Positions 22,580 through 22,760 of a stretch of DNA of 22,760 bases are shown here, in pieces. Source of the DNA: Methylococcaceae bacterium (GTDB lineage: Bacteria > Pseudomonadota > Gammaproteobacteria > Methylococcales > Methylomonadaceae); assembly GCA_030699345.1 (NCBI GenBank), contig JAUYMX010000041.1, positions 1-22,760 on the forward strand, read 5' to 3'. The first letter of the stretch is position 1, and the number at the start of each line of letters is the position of its first letter. The translations under genes were made by a program, and so were the position numbers. The notes under the pieces are model-generated. The model made no database searches. It was not told where the DNA came from and worked only from the letters and a program-made list of their open reading frames with translations.

Positions 22580-22760
22580 ATGAATTTTAGTTTGGCAGAT
22601 ACTTTATCAGAGGGCATAGGCCGCGGGCAGGATATACCTGCAGCGGTTAGTCGAAGAAAAAGACTTTCATTATGCGTCGCCGCTGCGGTGGTTGGTGTGT
22701 CTTTGGTTAGCGTTCACGATGTTAATGCCGCGCCGAAAAAATCGGCAAAAAAATCACAAA
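22580..22760 (+). CDS. TonB-dependent receptor 4, N-terminus only (cut by window)
   Basis: Sixty codons are visible from ATG 22580, with AGAGGGAATAGG just upstream. They give a pre-region starting MNFSLADTLSEGIGRGQDIP, then AVSRRKRLSLCVAAAVVG, a signal segment ending HDVNAA, and a Lys-rich linker (PKKSAKKS). This matches receptors 1-3 position by position, so I infer a fourth TonB-dependent receptor even though no plug or barrel is in view. Confidence 0.75.
   Translation, partial: MNFSLADTLSEGIGRGQDIPAAVSRRKRLSLCVAAAVVGVSLVSVHDVNAAPKKSAKKSQ

Noticed and set aside
7250..22700. Twin-arginine export of the receptors from the SRRK.L motif
   Set aside because: Receptor 3 has SRKK, and beta-barrel proteins travel unfolded through Sec. 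The motif is noted, but Tat export is not claimed for them, unlike for DUF1501.

Overview
This window reads as a chromosomal segment of a Gram-negative gammaproteobacterium, most likely a methanotroph-like member of the Methylococcales. That placement is an inference from several things seen together: a periplasmic cytochrome c' and redox operon, several very large TonB-dependent receptors, -24/-12 (sigma-54) promoters, and dense REP-like intergenic palindromes. No rRNA, tRNA, CRISPR array, transposase or integrase gene was found. All supported genes are on the + strand.

Layout. (1) 2-718: 3' part of a dienelactone hydrolase family enzyme, cut by the window edge. (2) 732-1207: a 238-bp tandem duplication carrying a long imperfect hairpin. 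It ends exactly at the start codon of the next gene. (3) 1207-5528: a periplasmic redox cluster made of a DsbD/ScsB-type thiol:disulfide reductase, a secreted redoxin, a cytochrome b561-like membrane protein and a cytochrome c'. A structured, terminator-bearing leader lies before the redoxin gene. (4) 5529-7092: about 1.6 kb without genes, packed with nested palindromic repeats and MITE-like units. (5) 7190-22760: an accessory block of four TonB-dependent receptors (the last cut by the window edge). Between the second and third sits a three-gene module: an exported rhodanese-like protein, a DUF1549/DUF1553 protein with one CxxCH, and a Tat-exported DUF1501 protein.

The most interesting signal is in the accessory block. 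Each of the four receptor genes, and the rhodanese gene heading the middle module, is preceded by a -24/-12 element with the exact GG-N10-GC spacing. The four receptor leaders have similar predicted lengths (about 127-143 nt). Three of them share a short leader box, and in two of these the box opens a small ORF beginning M-(A/T)-N-Y-L. The receptors share an unusual N-terminus: a 25-30 residue pre-region ending in an IP..(V/I)SR(R/K)K.L motif, a signal-peptide-like hydrophobic stretch, a Lys-rich linker, a coiled coil in the three seen in full, then a TonB box (GEVVV) and plug. A Fur-box-like site lies upstream of receptor 2 and a weaker one upstream of receptor 1. The simplest reading is one co-regulated outer-membrane uptake system with a periplasmic processing module. 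Its substrate cannot be told from the sequence.

Oddities in that module: the rhodanese-like protein has Ser where the catalytic Cys is expected. The DUF1501 protein appears to lack the otherwise highly conserved EFGRTP segment, as an in-frame gap. A hairpin-forming repeat sits between the rhodanese and DUF1549 genes.
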